NCBI RefSeq assembly: GCF_014646255.1
Contig: NZ_BMNC01000009.1
Coordinates: 1-64,000 of the forward strand
Direction of reading: 5' to 3'
Length of the DNA stretch: 64,000 nucleotides
Origin: Lentzea pudingi
GTDB taxonomy: Bacteria > Actinomycetota > Actinomycetes > Mycobacteriales > Pseudonocardiaceae
Shown: one piece after another, positions 1-7,352 of the stretch
How positions within the stretch are numbered: position 1 is the first letter of the stretch
How the letters are laid out: every line of letters begins with the position of its first letter
Translations under genes and position numbers: made by a program
Notes under the pieces: model-generated
Told to the model about the DNA's origin: nothing
What the model saw: the letters and a program-made list of their open reading frames with translations, nothing else
Databases searched by the model: none

Positions 1-11
1 ATGCGAGACAT
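1..11 (-). CDS. 5' end of a divergent gene leaving the window
   Basis: Only the first codons are present. On the minus strand an ATG at 11-9 is preceded by AGGAG (22-18) with a 6-nt spacer, a good ribosome-binding site. The visible codons would read M-S-R. The gene faces away from the LacI-type regulator and shares its upstream region, so it is probably that regulator's target. Product unknown. Confidence 0.35.
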
Positions 12-66
12 CGTTGGCTCCTACACGGCGGGCTATGCGTGGACGCGCTCTCAGGCGCTAGATTTG

Positions 67-85
67 CATCGTTGTTCCAACGATG
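67..85. promoter_or_regulatory. Candidate LacI-family operator
   Basis: Perfect inverted repeat with 8-bp arms, CATCGTTG-TTC-CAACGATG, between the regulator start (140) and the outgoing minus-strand gene. A third copy of the half-site CATCGTTG lies at 9-16, overlapping the start codon and spacer of the divergent gene. The palindrome is directly visible; its assignment to the adjacent LacI-type protein is inferred from position. Confidence 0.6.
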
Positions 86-139
86 TAAAGACCCGGGTTC
101 GTCCCGGTCTTTTTCCCGGTACTTCTTCTGGAGGCTGTG

Positions 140-1126
140 TTGGCCACGCTCAAGGACGTCGCCCGCCTGGCGGGCGTCTCGGTGAAGACCGTGTCGAACG
201 TGGTCAACGGCTATTCGTTCGTGAAACCGGACAACCGCCGCCGCGTCGAGGAGGCGCTGGAGGCGACCGGCTACCGCCCGAACCTCGGCGCTCGCAACCT
301 GCGCCGCGGCCGCACCGGCTTCATCGCCCTGGTCCTGCCCGAACTGTCGATCCCCTACTTCGCCGAACTGGCGGGCCTCGTCATCGCCGCCGCCCAGGAG
401 CACGAGTGGAACGTGCTCATCGAGCAGACGTTCGGCACCCTGGCCGGCGAACGCTCGGCGCTGGCAGCCCTCGGCCCACACCTGGTCGACGCCGCGATCC
501 TCAGCCCGGAAGCCCTCCAGGTAGACGACTTCCAACTACCCGTGCCCGCCGTCCTGCTGGGCGAGCACGCCGTGGACGTCCCGATCTCCCGCGTGGGCAT
601 CGACAACGTGGCCGCCGCCCAGGCCGCCGTCCGCCACCTGGTCTCACTGGGCCACCAGCGCATCGCCGCGATCGGCGCCCACCCCCACCGAGGCACGGCG
701 GCACTGCGCCTCGAGGGCTACCGCCGGGCCCTGGCCGAGGCGGACCTGCCGTTCGTCGACGAACTGGTCGTCCCGGCCCTGAACTACCACCGCGCGGACG
801 GCGCCGCCGCGATGAGGTCGCTGCTGGACCTGCGAAACCCGCCGGACGCCGTGTTCTGCTTCAACGACCTGCTGGCCATCGGCGCCATGCGAGCGGCAGC
901 CGAACGCTTCGTGCGCGTCCCGTCCGACCTGGCCGTGGTGGGCTTCGACAACAACGAGGAAAGCGTTTACAGCTCGCCCTCCCTGACCTCCGTCGCCCCG
1001 GACAAGGCTGCCATCGCCCAGGCCGCCGTGGACCTGCTGCACCGGCGGGTCGAGTCCAGCGAGTTCCTGGAGAACGTCGAGACGCCGTTCTCGTTGCAGG
1101 TCAGGGAAAGTACGGTGGCGCGGTGA
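140..1126 (+). CDS. LacI-family transcriptional regulator
   Basis: Ligand-responsive DNA-binding repressor, about 328 aa, normal for LacI/GalR. The N-terminus carries the family helix-turn-helix and hinge (TLKDVARLAGVSVKTVSNVV, then RPNLGARNLRRG). The remainder is a type-1 periplasmic-binding-protein fold with the late motif PSDLAVVGFDN. I use TTG at 140 because GGAGG (130-134) lies 5 nt before it; a GTG at 137 would leave only 2 nt. A 19-bp palindrome upstream suggests autoregulation and control of the divergent gene. The effector, probably a sugar, cannot be read from sequence. The stop overlaps the GTG of the next gene by 4 nt (GTGA), suggesting translational coupling. Confidence 0.93.
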   Translation: MATLKDVARLAGVSVKTVSNVVNGYSFVKPDNRRRVEEALEATGYRPNLGARNLRRGRTGFIALVLPELSIPYFAELAGLVIAAAQEHEWNVLIEQTFGTLAGERSALAALGPHLVDAAILSPEALQVDDFQLPVPAVLLGEHAVDVPISRVGIDNVAAAQAAVRHLVSLGHQRIAAIGAHPHRGTAALRLEGYRRALAEADLPFVDELVVPALNYHRADGAAAMRSLLDLRNPPDAVFCFNDLLAIGAMRAAAERFVRVPSDLAVVGFDNNEESVYSSPSLTSVAPDKAAIAQAAVDLLHRRVESSEFLENVETPFSLQVRESTVAR

Positions 1127-1677
1127 CGGTGACGTTCGGCCCCGATCACATCGTTTTCACGGCCTACGAGTTCCCGTGGGCCAGCGTGCACCCGCACGGC
1201 TTGTTGCCCGCTGCTCACGTGCGGGACGTGTCGACGGTTCTGCAGCCGGAGATCCGCACGATGGCCGGCGAGACGCTGTTCCTGTCGGTTGATGATCGGC
1301 CGGCGCTGGTCGAGTTCTGCCGGCGTCACGGGATCGGGGAGGTGGCGCGGCTCGACGTGTGGGGGAACCTGTTCGAGCCGTTCCTCGACACCGAGTTCAC
1401 GGACTCGCAGAAGGCCGCGACCGACGCTCGCTTGCACGCCGTAGGGCTTTCGCAGGCGTCGATCGACTCGATCCGAACGCGTCTCACGCCGCTGATGCAC
1501 GCCTACAACTTCGACAGCATGTTGTGGGATTGGACTGATCTTGGGTTGTACGACCTGCTTTGCGCGATGAACGGCAAGCTCGTGCCGGCCTCGTTGCCGG
1601 CGACGCTGGGTGATCTCGGCGAGGTTTACCGGTGGGCGATGGAGATCGCGGACTACGGGCGCGCGAAGGCGTCGTAG
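1123..1677 (+). CDS. Conserved-looking hypothetical protein
   Basis: A 184-aa soluble protein, start GTG 1123 sharing GTGA with the stop of the LacI-type gene. No signal peptide, membrane segment or family motif that I recognise. It is acidic with several tryptophans near the C-terminus (MLWDWTDLGLYDLL). Third-position G/C bias supports coding. Coupling to the regulator suggests a related function or simple co-transcription. Its 3' end overlaps the convergent macro-domain gene by 25 nt. Confidence 0.65.
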   Translation: MTVTFGPDHIVFTAYEFPWASVHPHGLLPAAHVRDVSTVLQPEIRTMAGETLFLSVDDRPALVEFCRRHGIGEVARLDVWGNLFEPFLDTEFTDSQKAATDARLHAVGLSQASIDSIRTRLTPLMHAYNFDSMLWDWTDLGLYDLLCAMNGKLVPASLPATLGDLGEVYRWAMEIADYGRAKAS

Positions 1678-2150
1678 GAGCGTTGGTCGAAGAGGACGAA
1701 CCTGATCAGGTCCAGCTCGGAGTCCTCGACCGCGGCTCGGGCGATTCGGGCGGCGTCCTCGATCGGCCAGCGGTAGATGCCGGTGGAGATCGCGGGGAAC
1801 GCGATGGTGCGTGCGCCCAGGTCAGCAGCCACCCGCAGTGCGTTGCGGTGGCAGTCGGCCAGGAGCGGGGAACGGTCCTCGGTGGCCGACCAGACCGGGC
1901 CGACGGTGTGCACGACCCAGCGTGCTTTCAGCTTGCCGGCGGTGGTGGCGACGGCCTGGCCCGTCTTGAGGCCGCCGCCGTAGTGACCCGCGCGGAGCTT
2001 GCGGCAGTCCGCGAGGATCTCCGGTCCGCCCTTGCGGTGGATCGCGCCGTCCACCCCTCCCCCGCCCAGGAGGGAGGAGTTGGCGGCGTTCACGATCACG
2101 TCGACTTCCTGCTCGGTGATGTCGCCGAGGACGTACTCGATGGTGGCCAC
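1653..2150 (-). CDS. Macro-domain protein (ADP-ribose hydrolase type)
   Basis: A single macro domain of about 165 aa, the usual length of stand-alone O-acetyl-ADP-ribose deacetylase / ADP-ribosyl hydrolases (YmdB-like). Signature stretches in order: LGDITEQEVDVIVNAANSSL, the glycine-rich GGGGVDGAIHRKGG, ARWVVHTVGPVW, and FPAISTGIYRWP; these form the ADP-ribose pocket, with catalytic-type Asn-Ala-Ala-Asn and GVDGAIH. Start GTG 2150 gives the family N-terminus; the preceding GGGGG is very close, so translation may depend on the upstream hydrolase gene 13 nt away. Predicted cytoplasmic enzyme removing ADP-ribose from proteins or acetyl-ADP-ribose. Confidence 0.9.
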   Translation of the reverse strand: MATIEYVLGDITEQEVDVIVNAANSSLLGGGGVDGAIHRKGGPEILADCRKLRAGHYGGGLKTGQAVATTAGKLKARWVVHTVGPVWSATEDRSPLLADCHRNALRVAADLGARTIAFPAISTGIYRWPIEDAARIARAAVEDSELDLIRFVLFDQRSYDAFARP

Positions 2151-2163
2151 GCCCCCGATTGGA

Positions 2164-3429
2164 TCACGAAAGCGGGCAGGTCGACACATCCACCGGCCGC
2201 GCCAGCGTCCCCGACCGAGGCGGCTGCACCCCGTCCAGCCACCGCTCCAACGCCACAAAAGCAGCCCGATGACAAGGCGCCAGGGGCCGCAACCGATCCG
2301 GATAGGCATCCACCAGCCCGTCGACGTGCGTGCCCTGCTCCACCCGGTAGTACCGGTGCAACCGATCAGGCGTCATCCCGGCATACACATCAGAATCCTG
2401 CGAGATCGGCAGCAACACGTCGTAAGTCCCGTGCACGGTCAGCAAGGGCCGCTTGACCTTCCCCGTCAACGCGACCCGCGACACCAACGGCCCGGCGACA
2501 CGCCGCCGGTCAAAATACGAGTAGTCCGCGTCGCACAACGGCGTCCCCGAGGCGCAGAACGGCACTCCAGCGTCCAGGTCGCCGTCGAACCCCGGATCGA
2601 ACTCCTCGCGGTAGATGCGTTGCGTCAGGTCCCAGTAGTAGCGGTAGTGGTAGTCCCACAGGAACTCCGTGCCGGCCGGGAAGCCCGCCGCGACCATCGC
2701 CTCGTGCGCGCCCGGCTCGCCGGCCAGGTAGGCAGGGTAGGCGCGCAGGACCGGTGGCAGGAACGTCAGGGGGTTCGGGCCGCGGTCCGTCCACAGTGTT
2801 CCCTCCCAGTCGACGCCGCCGTCGTAGAGGTGCGGGCGGTTCTCCAGTTGCCAGCGGACGAGGTAGCCGCCGTTGGAGATGCCGGTGGCGATGGTGCGGC
2901 GTGGGGTTCGGCCGTAGCGTTGGGAGACAACGGACTTCGCCGCGATTGTGAGCTGGGTGAAGCGGTGGTTCCACTCCTCCACCGCCCGGCCGTCGCGGTA
3001 GAACTGGGCTCCGGTGTTGCCCTTGTCGGTGGCGGCGAAGGCGTAGCCGCGGGACAGGACCCAGTCGGAGATCGCGCGGTCGTTGGCGTACTGCTCGCGG
3101 ACGCCCGGGGAGCCGGTGACGACGAGGCCGCCGTTCCAATGGTCGGGCAGTCTGACCACGAACTGGGAGTCGTGCCCGCTGTGGTTGGTGTTGGTGCGCG
3201 AGGTGTCCGGGAAGTAGCCGTCGATCTGGATGCCCGGGACGGCGCTGGGGACGGGCAGGGCGGTGCTCGTGAGGCCCGCCCAGTCGGCCGGGTCGGTGTG
3301 GCCGGTGGTGACGAGGCCGGTCGTGGTGAGGTCGGTCAGGCGGGCGAGTCGCTGGTGTTCGGCGCCGGGGACCGTCATCGCGGACGTCGGCGGGGTGAGC
3401 GCTAACACCAGTACCAGCGGGAGCAACAT
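2164..3429 (-). CDS. Secreted alpha/beta hydrolase (3HB-oligomer hydrolase/tannase-like)
   Basis: A 421-aa protein with an N-terminal hydrophobic signal (about residues 1-17, LLPLVLVLALTPPTSA). The nucleophile elbow is GISNGG (G-x-S-x-G), and a late Asp in HGTYDVLLP plus His in EQGTHVDG can complete a triad. The overall pattern, including paired cysteines (PFCASGTPLC) and C-terminal APCHRAAFVALERWLDG, resembles secreted esterases of the 3-hydroxybutyrate-oligomer hydrolase or tannase/feruloyl esterase group. Substrate not determined. Lies 11 nt after the STAS gene and 13 nt before the macro gene on the same strand, so the three may be co-transcribed. Confidence 0.75.
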   Translation of the reverse strand: MLLPLVLVLALTPPTSAMTVPGAEHQRLARLTDLTTTGLVTTGHTDPADWAGLTSTALPVPSAVPGIQIDGYFPDTSRTNTNHSGHDSQFVVRLPDHWNGGLVVTGSPGVREQYANDRAISDWVLSRGYAFAATDKGNTGAQFYRDGRAVEEWNHRFTQLTIAAKSVVSQRYGRTPRRTIATGISNGGYLVRWQLENRPHLYDGGVDWEGTLWTDRGPNPLTFLPPVLRAYPAYLAGEPGAHEAMVAAGFPAGTEFLWDYHYRYYWDLTQRIYREEFDPGFDGDLDAGVPFCASGTPLCDADYSYFDRRRVAGPLVSRVALTGKVKRPLLTVHGTYDVLLPISQDSDVYAGMTPDRLHRYYRVEQGTHVDGLVDAYPDRLRPLAPCHRAAFVALERWLDGVQPPRSGTLARPVDVSTCPLS

Positions 3430-3440
3430 AGCTGGTCAAG

Positions 3441-3821
3441 CTAGTTGTGACGGCTCCTGGGCGACATGGCTGCCTCCCACACAAGGCCCGCTTTGAAGGT
3501 GGCGAAGCCGAACAGGTCGAGCACCCGGCGGACCTGTGGCTGGGTGTCGTGCACGGAGAACGACTTGCCGTTGTGGTGTGCCGCGCACAGCAGGAGCAGC
3601 AGGGTGCGCAGGCCGCCCGCGGACAGGAACGTCACCTCGGCCAGGTCGATCGAGACGCGGTCGGTGGTGGTGTCGGTGATGCCGGGCAGCACGGCGGCGA
3701 AGAACGCCTCGCAGGTGGTCATGTCCATCTCGCCCTGGCAGGTGACCACGAAACGGGCACCGGAGCGTTGCGTCCGCACGGCGAACGGGCTGGACTCACA
3801 GGTGGTCATGAACCACTTCAC
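3441..3821 (-). CDS. STAS-domain protein lacking the usual phospho-serine
   Basis: A 126-aa single-domain anti-sigma-factor-antagonist-like protein. The core reads SIDLAEVTFLSAGGLRTLLLL (residues 57-77), aligning with SpoIIAA-type DLSxVxFMDSSGL. At the canonical Asp-Ser-Ser-Gly the sequence is Ser67-Ala68-Gly69-Gly70, so the serine phosphorylated by anti-sigma kinases is alanine. Either GTG 3821 or ATG 3809 (preceded by GGTGAAG) could be the start. The family controls alternative sigma factors by partner switching; this member could be constitutively unphosphorylated or use another mechanism. No anti-sigma kinase gene is in the window. Confidence 0.8.
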   Translation of the reverse strand: MKWFMTTCESSPFAVRTQRSGARFVVTCQGEMDMTTCEAFFAAVLPGITDTTTDRVSIDLAEVTFLSAGGLRTLLLLLCAAHHNGKSFSVHDTQPQVRRVLDLFGFATFKAGLVWEAAMSPRSRHN

Positions 3822-3882
3822 CGCACCGCGCGCCCGTGCGATAGCAGCGGAAACGAAGCGGTGGCGCGAAAAACGAAGTGTC

Positions 3883-4815
3883 TCAGCCCGACCGGAGGGT
3901 CGTCGACGGCGCGACGTCGTAGGCGGCGCGGTAGTGCGCGGCGAAGACGCTCGGGCGGGCGTAGCCCCATCGGGCCGCGATCTCGGTGACGGAACCGTTG
4001 CCTGCCCTCAGGTCGTCGTGGGCGCAGGACAGACGAACACGTCTGAGGTAAGCCATCGGCGTGGTGTCCAGGTGGTGGCGGAAGGCCAGTTGCAACGCAC
4101 GGATGGACACGCGTGCGGCGCGGGCGACGTCGGCGGCGGAGATGTCCCTCGCTGCGTTGTTCTCGATGAACGAGACCGCGCGGCGCAGGCTCTTGGGGTG
4201 CGCGTCACGCCGGTCGGCCGGCGTCGGCTCGGCGGACGTGGTGTTCGGGAACGTGGCGAGGGTGATGGCCACGAGCAGGTGGGTCGCGTTCGCCGTCACC
4301 AGCGGGTTGTCCTCGAAGCGGGTCAGCACCTCGTCACGCAGGTGCACGCACGTCGACCACCACGTCGTCGCGGCCGGGGACGAGACCGGCCGGAACCCGG
4401 TGAACCGGGCACCGTCTGCCACCTCGTCGATCACCGACTGGGGCAGCGTGACGGTCGACAGCCGCGGGTCGACGATGGCGCCGACGAAGGAGCTGTCGGG
4501 CGGGGCGCTCAGGAACACCTCGCCCGGCAGCCAGAAGCGGTCTTCCCCGCCAGACCCGTAGTAGACCATCCCGGCGCCGGCGTGTCCGAACACGTAGTTG
4601 TGCATCGGGTCGACGGTGACCTCGATCCCGATGCGCCCGTGCAGTTCGTCGAACCGAACGCGCCCGTTCACCTGCGACGACATCCAGATGTGCGGATGCT
4701 CGACGCCGGACTTGAGGCGCATGTGGCCGTAAGTCGCGTTGAGCACCTCGTGCGCCGCGTCCAGTTCCGTCGCCTCGACGACCTGCTCCACGTGCTGCAC
4801 GATCCTCGTCCACAC
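3883..4815 (-). CDS. AraC-family transcriptional regulator
   Basis: About 310 aa: an N-terminal sensor region resembling the AraC-like binding domain and a C-terminal double helix-turn-helix (SLRRAVSFIENNAARDISAADVA... GSVTEIAARWGYARPSVFAAHYR). The final helix contains the family pattern ARWGYARPSVFAAHYRAAYDVAPS. GTG 4815 is chosen because GGTGGA lies 8 nt upstream and earlier codons overlap the hairpin and the adenosine-deaminase gene. It follows the deaminase gene on the same strand behind a terminator-like hairpin, so it may be separately expressed. Effector and targets unknown. Confidence 0.85.
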   Translation of the reverse strand: MWTRIVQHVEQVVEATELDAAHEVLNATYGHMRLKSGVEHPHIWMSSQVNGRVRFDELHGRIGIEVTVDPMHNYVFGHAGAGMVYYGSGGEDRFWLPGEVFLSAPPDSSFVGAIVDPRLSTVTLPQSVIDEVADGARFTGFRPVSSPAATTWWSTCVHLRDEVLTRFEDNPLVTANATHLLVAITLATFPNTTSAEPTPADRRDAHPKSLRRAVSFIENNAARDISAADVARAARVSIRALQLAFRHHLDTTPMAYLRRVRLSCAHDDLRAGNGSVTEIAARWGYARPSVFAAHYRAAYDVAPSTTLRSG

Positions 4816-4836
4816 CGGGAATGTCCACCGGCCAAA

Positions 4837-4866
4837 CGATCGGTTCCGTTGGTGTGGAACCGATCG
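4837..4866 (-). terminator. 11-bp perfect hairpin after the deaminase gene
   Basis: CGATCGGTTCC and GGAACCGATCG form a perfect 11-bp stem around an 8-nt loop, 16 nt after the deaminase stop; on the minus strand it is followed by TTT. It fits a factor-independent terminator. Because it is also just upstream of the AraC-type gene, an operator role is possible. Confidence 0.6.
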
Positions 4867-4882
4867 TCCGGCGCGAGGACCG

Positions 4883-5890
4883 CTAGCCCGCCGAGGCCAG
4901 GACGCCCGCGATCTCCTCCAGCAACGACGTCTTGCGGTCGTTGGGCAGGAACGAGGCCAGCACAGCGTTCTCGGCCAGCCTCGCGACGTCCGCACGACCG
5001 AGCCCGAGCGCCGTGGCCACCGCCAGGTACTCGCCCTCCAGCGTCGCGCCGAAGAACGGCGGGTCGTCGGTGTTCAGCGTGACCACCACGCCGGCGTCGA
5101 GCATCCGCCGCACCGGGTGCGCCTCGATCGACGCCACCTGTCGAGTGCGGACGTTGGAGGTCGGGCACACCTCCAACGGGATCCCCTTCAGCGCCAGGTG
5201 TTCCATCAACCGCGGGTCCTCGTGGCAGCTCGTGCCGTGGCCGATCCGCTCGGCCCGCAGGTCGCGCAGCGCCGACCAGATGGTCTCCGGGCCGGTGGTC
5301 TCCCCCGCGTGCGGGACGCTGTGCAGGCCCGCTTCCCTTGCCGCGTCGAAGAACGGCGCGAACTGGGCGCGACCGACGCCTTCCTCCGGTCCGCCGAGCC
5401 CGAACGAGACCAGGCCGGCCGGACGTTCGGACCGCGCGAACGCCAGTGTCTCCCGGCCGGCGACCAGGCCCTTCTCACCGGGGATGTCGAAGCACCAGGC
5501 CAGGTCGACGCCCAGCGCCGACGCCGCCGCGCGACCGGACTCCAGCCCCGCGAGGAGGTCGTCGCCCGCCATGCCGTCCGTCAGGTGGTTGTACGGCGTC
5601 ACGGTGACCTCGGCGTACCTCACGTTCTGCCGCGCGAGTTCGCGGGCCAGGCCGACGACGAGGGTGTGGATGTCGGCGCGACCCTTCAGCATCGACTGCA
5701 CCGCCCAGTACACCTTCAGGAAGTGGTCGAAGTCCCGGAACGCGTAGAAGCGCGCCAGTTCGGCGCGGTCGGCGGGAACACCGGCCTCCGGGTGGCGGCG
5801 GGCGAGTTCCAGGACGGTGTCGAGGCCGGCCGAGCCGACGAGGTGGACGTGCAACTCGACCTTGGGCAGGGCGTGGACGAACGAACGCAT
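4883..5890 (-). CDS. add: Adenosine deaminase family (adenosine or aminofutalosine deaminase)
   Basis: A 335-aa metal-dependent deaminase. Zinc ligands and catalytic residues are present: H14-x-H16 (ELHVHLVGS), H194 with E197 (HAGET), H218 (RIGHGT) and D275-D276 (NTDDP). The conventional reaction is adenosine or deoxyadenosine to inosine plus ammonia in purine salvage. The first motif is HVHLVGSA rather than the more usual HLHLDGA/S, and some actinomycete homologues act on aminodeoxyfutalosine in menaquinone synthesis, so substrate is uncertain; no mqn gene is nearby. ATG 5890 has a good GGGGAG site upstream. Cytoplasmic. Confidence 0.85.
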   Translation of the reverse strand: MRSFVHALPKVELHVHLVGSAGLDTVLELARRHPEAGVPADRAELARFYAFRDFDHFLKVYWAVQSMLKGRADIHTLVVGLARELARQNVRYAEVTVTPYNHLTDGMAGDDLLAGLESGRAAASALGVDLAWCFDIPGEKGLVAGRETLAFARSERPAGLVSFGLGGPEEGVGRAQFAPFFDAAREAGLHSVPHAGETTGPETIWSALRDLRAERIGHGTSCHEDPRLMEHLALKGIPLEVCPTSNVRTRQVASIEAHPVRRMLDAGVVVTLNTDDPPFFGATLEGEYLAVATALGLGRADVARLAENAVLASFLPNDRKTSLLEEIAGVLASAG

Positions 5891-5943
5891 GGCAAAGCTC
5901 CCCGTGCGAGGTGAAGGTGAGAGGGCGAGGCGGACGGGACGAC

Positions 5944-6006
5944 TCAGGGAGCGAGGTCGCCGCGTTCGGTGTCGGCGCCGTAGAGCGGCAGTTTGAAGTC
6001 CGGCAC
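5944..6006 (-). CDS. Possible 20-aa upstream peptide before the deaminase gene
   Basis: A short frame GTG...TGA encoding MPDFKLPLYGADTERGDLAP, 53 nt upstream of the deaminase start on the same strand. Seventeen of 20 codons end in G or C, matching real genes here, and GGGGA precedes the GTG, though very closely. It could be a leader peptide, the remnant of a lost gene, or chance. Confidence 0.3.
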   Translation of the reverse strand: MPDFKLPLYGADTERGDLAP

Positions 6007-6067
6007 GATCCCCAAACTAGCAGCAGCGCGGGAAATGCGGTGGCGGCGTTTCCGGCGCGGTTGCACG

Positions 6068-6559
6068 ATGTGGCACGTGACCGGTGAGGACGTGCTCGAG
6101 ATCTTGGCCGCGTTGCGGGACTTCGACGTTCACACAGGTGGCGGCTGGGGCGTCGACGCACTGGTCGGCGAGCAGACGCGCCCGCACGGCGACCTCGACC
6201 TCATGCACCGCGAGGAGCAGGAACCGCAGGTCCTCGAGGCGCTCGCCGCGCTGGGTTTCGCGGAGACGTTGTCGTGGCGGCCGGTGCGGTTCGTGCTCAC
6301 CGATCCCCGTGGACGTGAGATCGACCTGCACCCGTTGCGGTTCGCGCGGGACGGCAGCGCGGAGCAGTCCTCGCTCACGCCTGGCGAGCCGTTCCATTAC
6401 CCGGCATCGTGCTTCGTCACCGGCACGATCCTCGGCACGACCGTGCGCTGCCTCTCGGCCGAGCAGCAGTGGCACTTCCACCAGGGCTACCAGCCACGTG
6501 AGCGGGATCTGCACGACCTCGCCCTGCTGCGGGAGAAACTCGGTGGCCACGCGGTCTAG
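6068..6559 (+). CDS. Aminoglycoside/lincosamide-type nucleotidyltransferase
   Basis: About 163 aa. The nucleotidyltransferase signature GGWGVDALVGEQTRPHGDLD matches the ANT(2'')/LinA-LnuA family, which transfers AMP from ATP to aminoglycosides or lincosamides; the Asp pair in DLD is the expected metal site, and EIDLHPLRF supplies a further acidic residue. Homologues often occur as uncharacterised chromosomal genes, so resistance activity is not established. ATG 6068 is chosen as the last ATG before the conserved region; GTG 6077 is an alternative. It is followed 10 nt later by a methyltransferase gene on the same strand. Confidence 0.8.
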   Translation: MWHVTGEDVLEILAALRDFDVHTGGGWGVDALVGEQTRPHGDLDLMHREEQEPQVLEALAALGFAETLSWRPVRFVLTDPRGREIDLHPLRFARDGSAEQSSLTPGEPFHYPASCFVTGTILGTTVRCLSAEQQWHFHQGYQPRERDLHDLALLREKLGGHAV

Positions 6560-6569
6560 CGTGGGTCGG

Positions 6570-7292
6570 GTGAAGGGATTCAACCCGAGCTTCGGCCCTG
6601 AAACAGCGAAGAACTACGACAACTCACCTCGCGGCGACGAGGCCGACACCGTGCGGTTCCTCAGAACGTTCGGCGCGAGTGCACTGGAGTTCGCGATCGG
6701 CACCGGCCGGATCGCGTTGCCCCTGAAGGAATCCGGCGTCGAGGTGGACGGCGTCGAGCTCTCCCCCGACATGGTCGCGCGGATGCGGGAGAAACCGGGT
6801 GGCGACAGCATCGACGTCGTCATCGGCGACATGTCCAGAGACGGCACCGACCGCACGTATCCGTTGGTGTACCTGGTCTACAACACGATCACGAACCTGC
6901 TCACGCAGGACGACCAGGTGCGGTGCTTCGAGAACGCGGCACGCCACCTCACCCCGGACGGGGTCTTCGTGGTCGAGTGCGGCGTGCCGAGCTGGGCCGC
7001 GCGGCAGCGTCACCAGTTCATCGACGTGGAGACCGTCGAGGTCGACCACGTCGAGCTGGACGTCAACCGCTACGACCCCGTCACCCAGCTGCTCGACGAG
7101 AACCACGTGCACATCGGTGTGGACGGCATCCGGTTCGGTGCGATCCGGCAGCGGCTGTCGTACCCCTCCGAGTTCGATCTCATGGCGCGGATCGCCGGGC
7201 TGCGGCTGCGCGAGCGGCACGGCGGCTGGAACGGCGAACCGTTCGTCGCGGACAGCAAGCGGCACGTGAGCGTGTACGAAAGAGCCGCGTAA
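6570..7292 (+). CDS. Class I SAM-dependent methyltransferase
   Basis: A 240-aa Rossmann-fold methyltransferase. Motif I is ALEFAIGTGRIALPL, followed by an acidic residue ending strand 2 (VDGVELSPDMV) and VVIGDMS. The loop NTITNLLTQDDQ and late DGVFVVECGVP are typical of small-molecule methyltransferases. GTG 6570 gives the N-terminus KGFNPSFGPETAKNYD; GTG 6561 is also in frame. Substrate unknown. It probably shares a transcript with the upstream nucleotidyltransferase. Confidence 0.85.
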   Translation: MKGFNPSFGPETAKNYDNSPRGDEADTVRFLRTFGASALEFAIGTGRIALPLKESGVEVDGVELSPDMVARMREKPGGDSIDVVIGDMSRDGTDRTYPLVYLVYNTITNLLTQDDQVRCFENAARHLTPDGVFVVECGVPSWAARQRHQFIDVETVEVDHVELDVNRYDPVTQLLDENHVHIGVDGIRFGAIRQRLSYPSEFDLMARIAGLRLRERHGGWNGEPFVADSKRHVSVYERAA

Positions 7293-7314
7293 CGTTCTGC
7301 GGCGGCGACCGAGT

Positions 7315-7345
7315 TCCTCTGTGTCCACTCAGGCGGCACAGAGGA
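7315..7345 (+). promoter_or_regulatory. Leader hairpin overlapping the ribosome-binding site
   Basis: TCCTCTGTG (7315-7323) pairs perfectly with CACAGAGGA (7337-7345), 13-nt loop. The right arm contains most of the ribosome-binding site AGAGGAGG that serves the ATG at 7353. Folding of this mRNA leader would hide the site, suggesting translational control. The pairing is visible; regulation is inferred. Confidence 0.5.
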
Positions 7346-7352
7346 GGCGACG

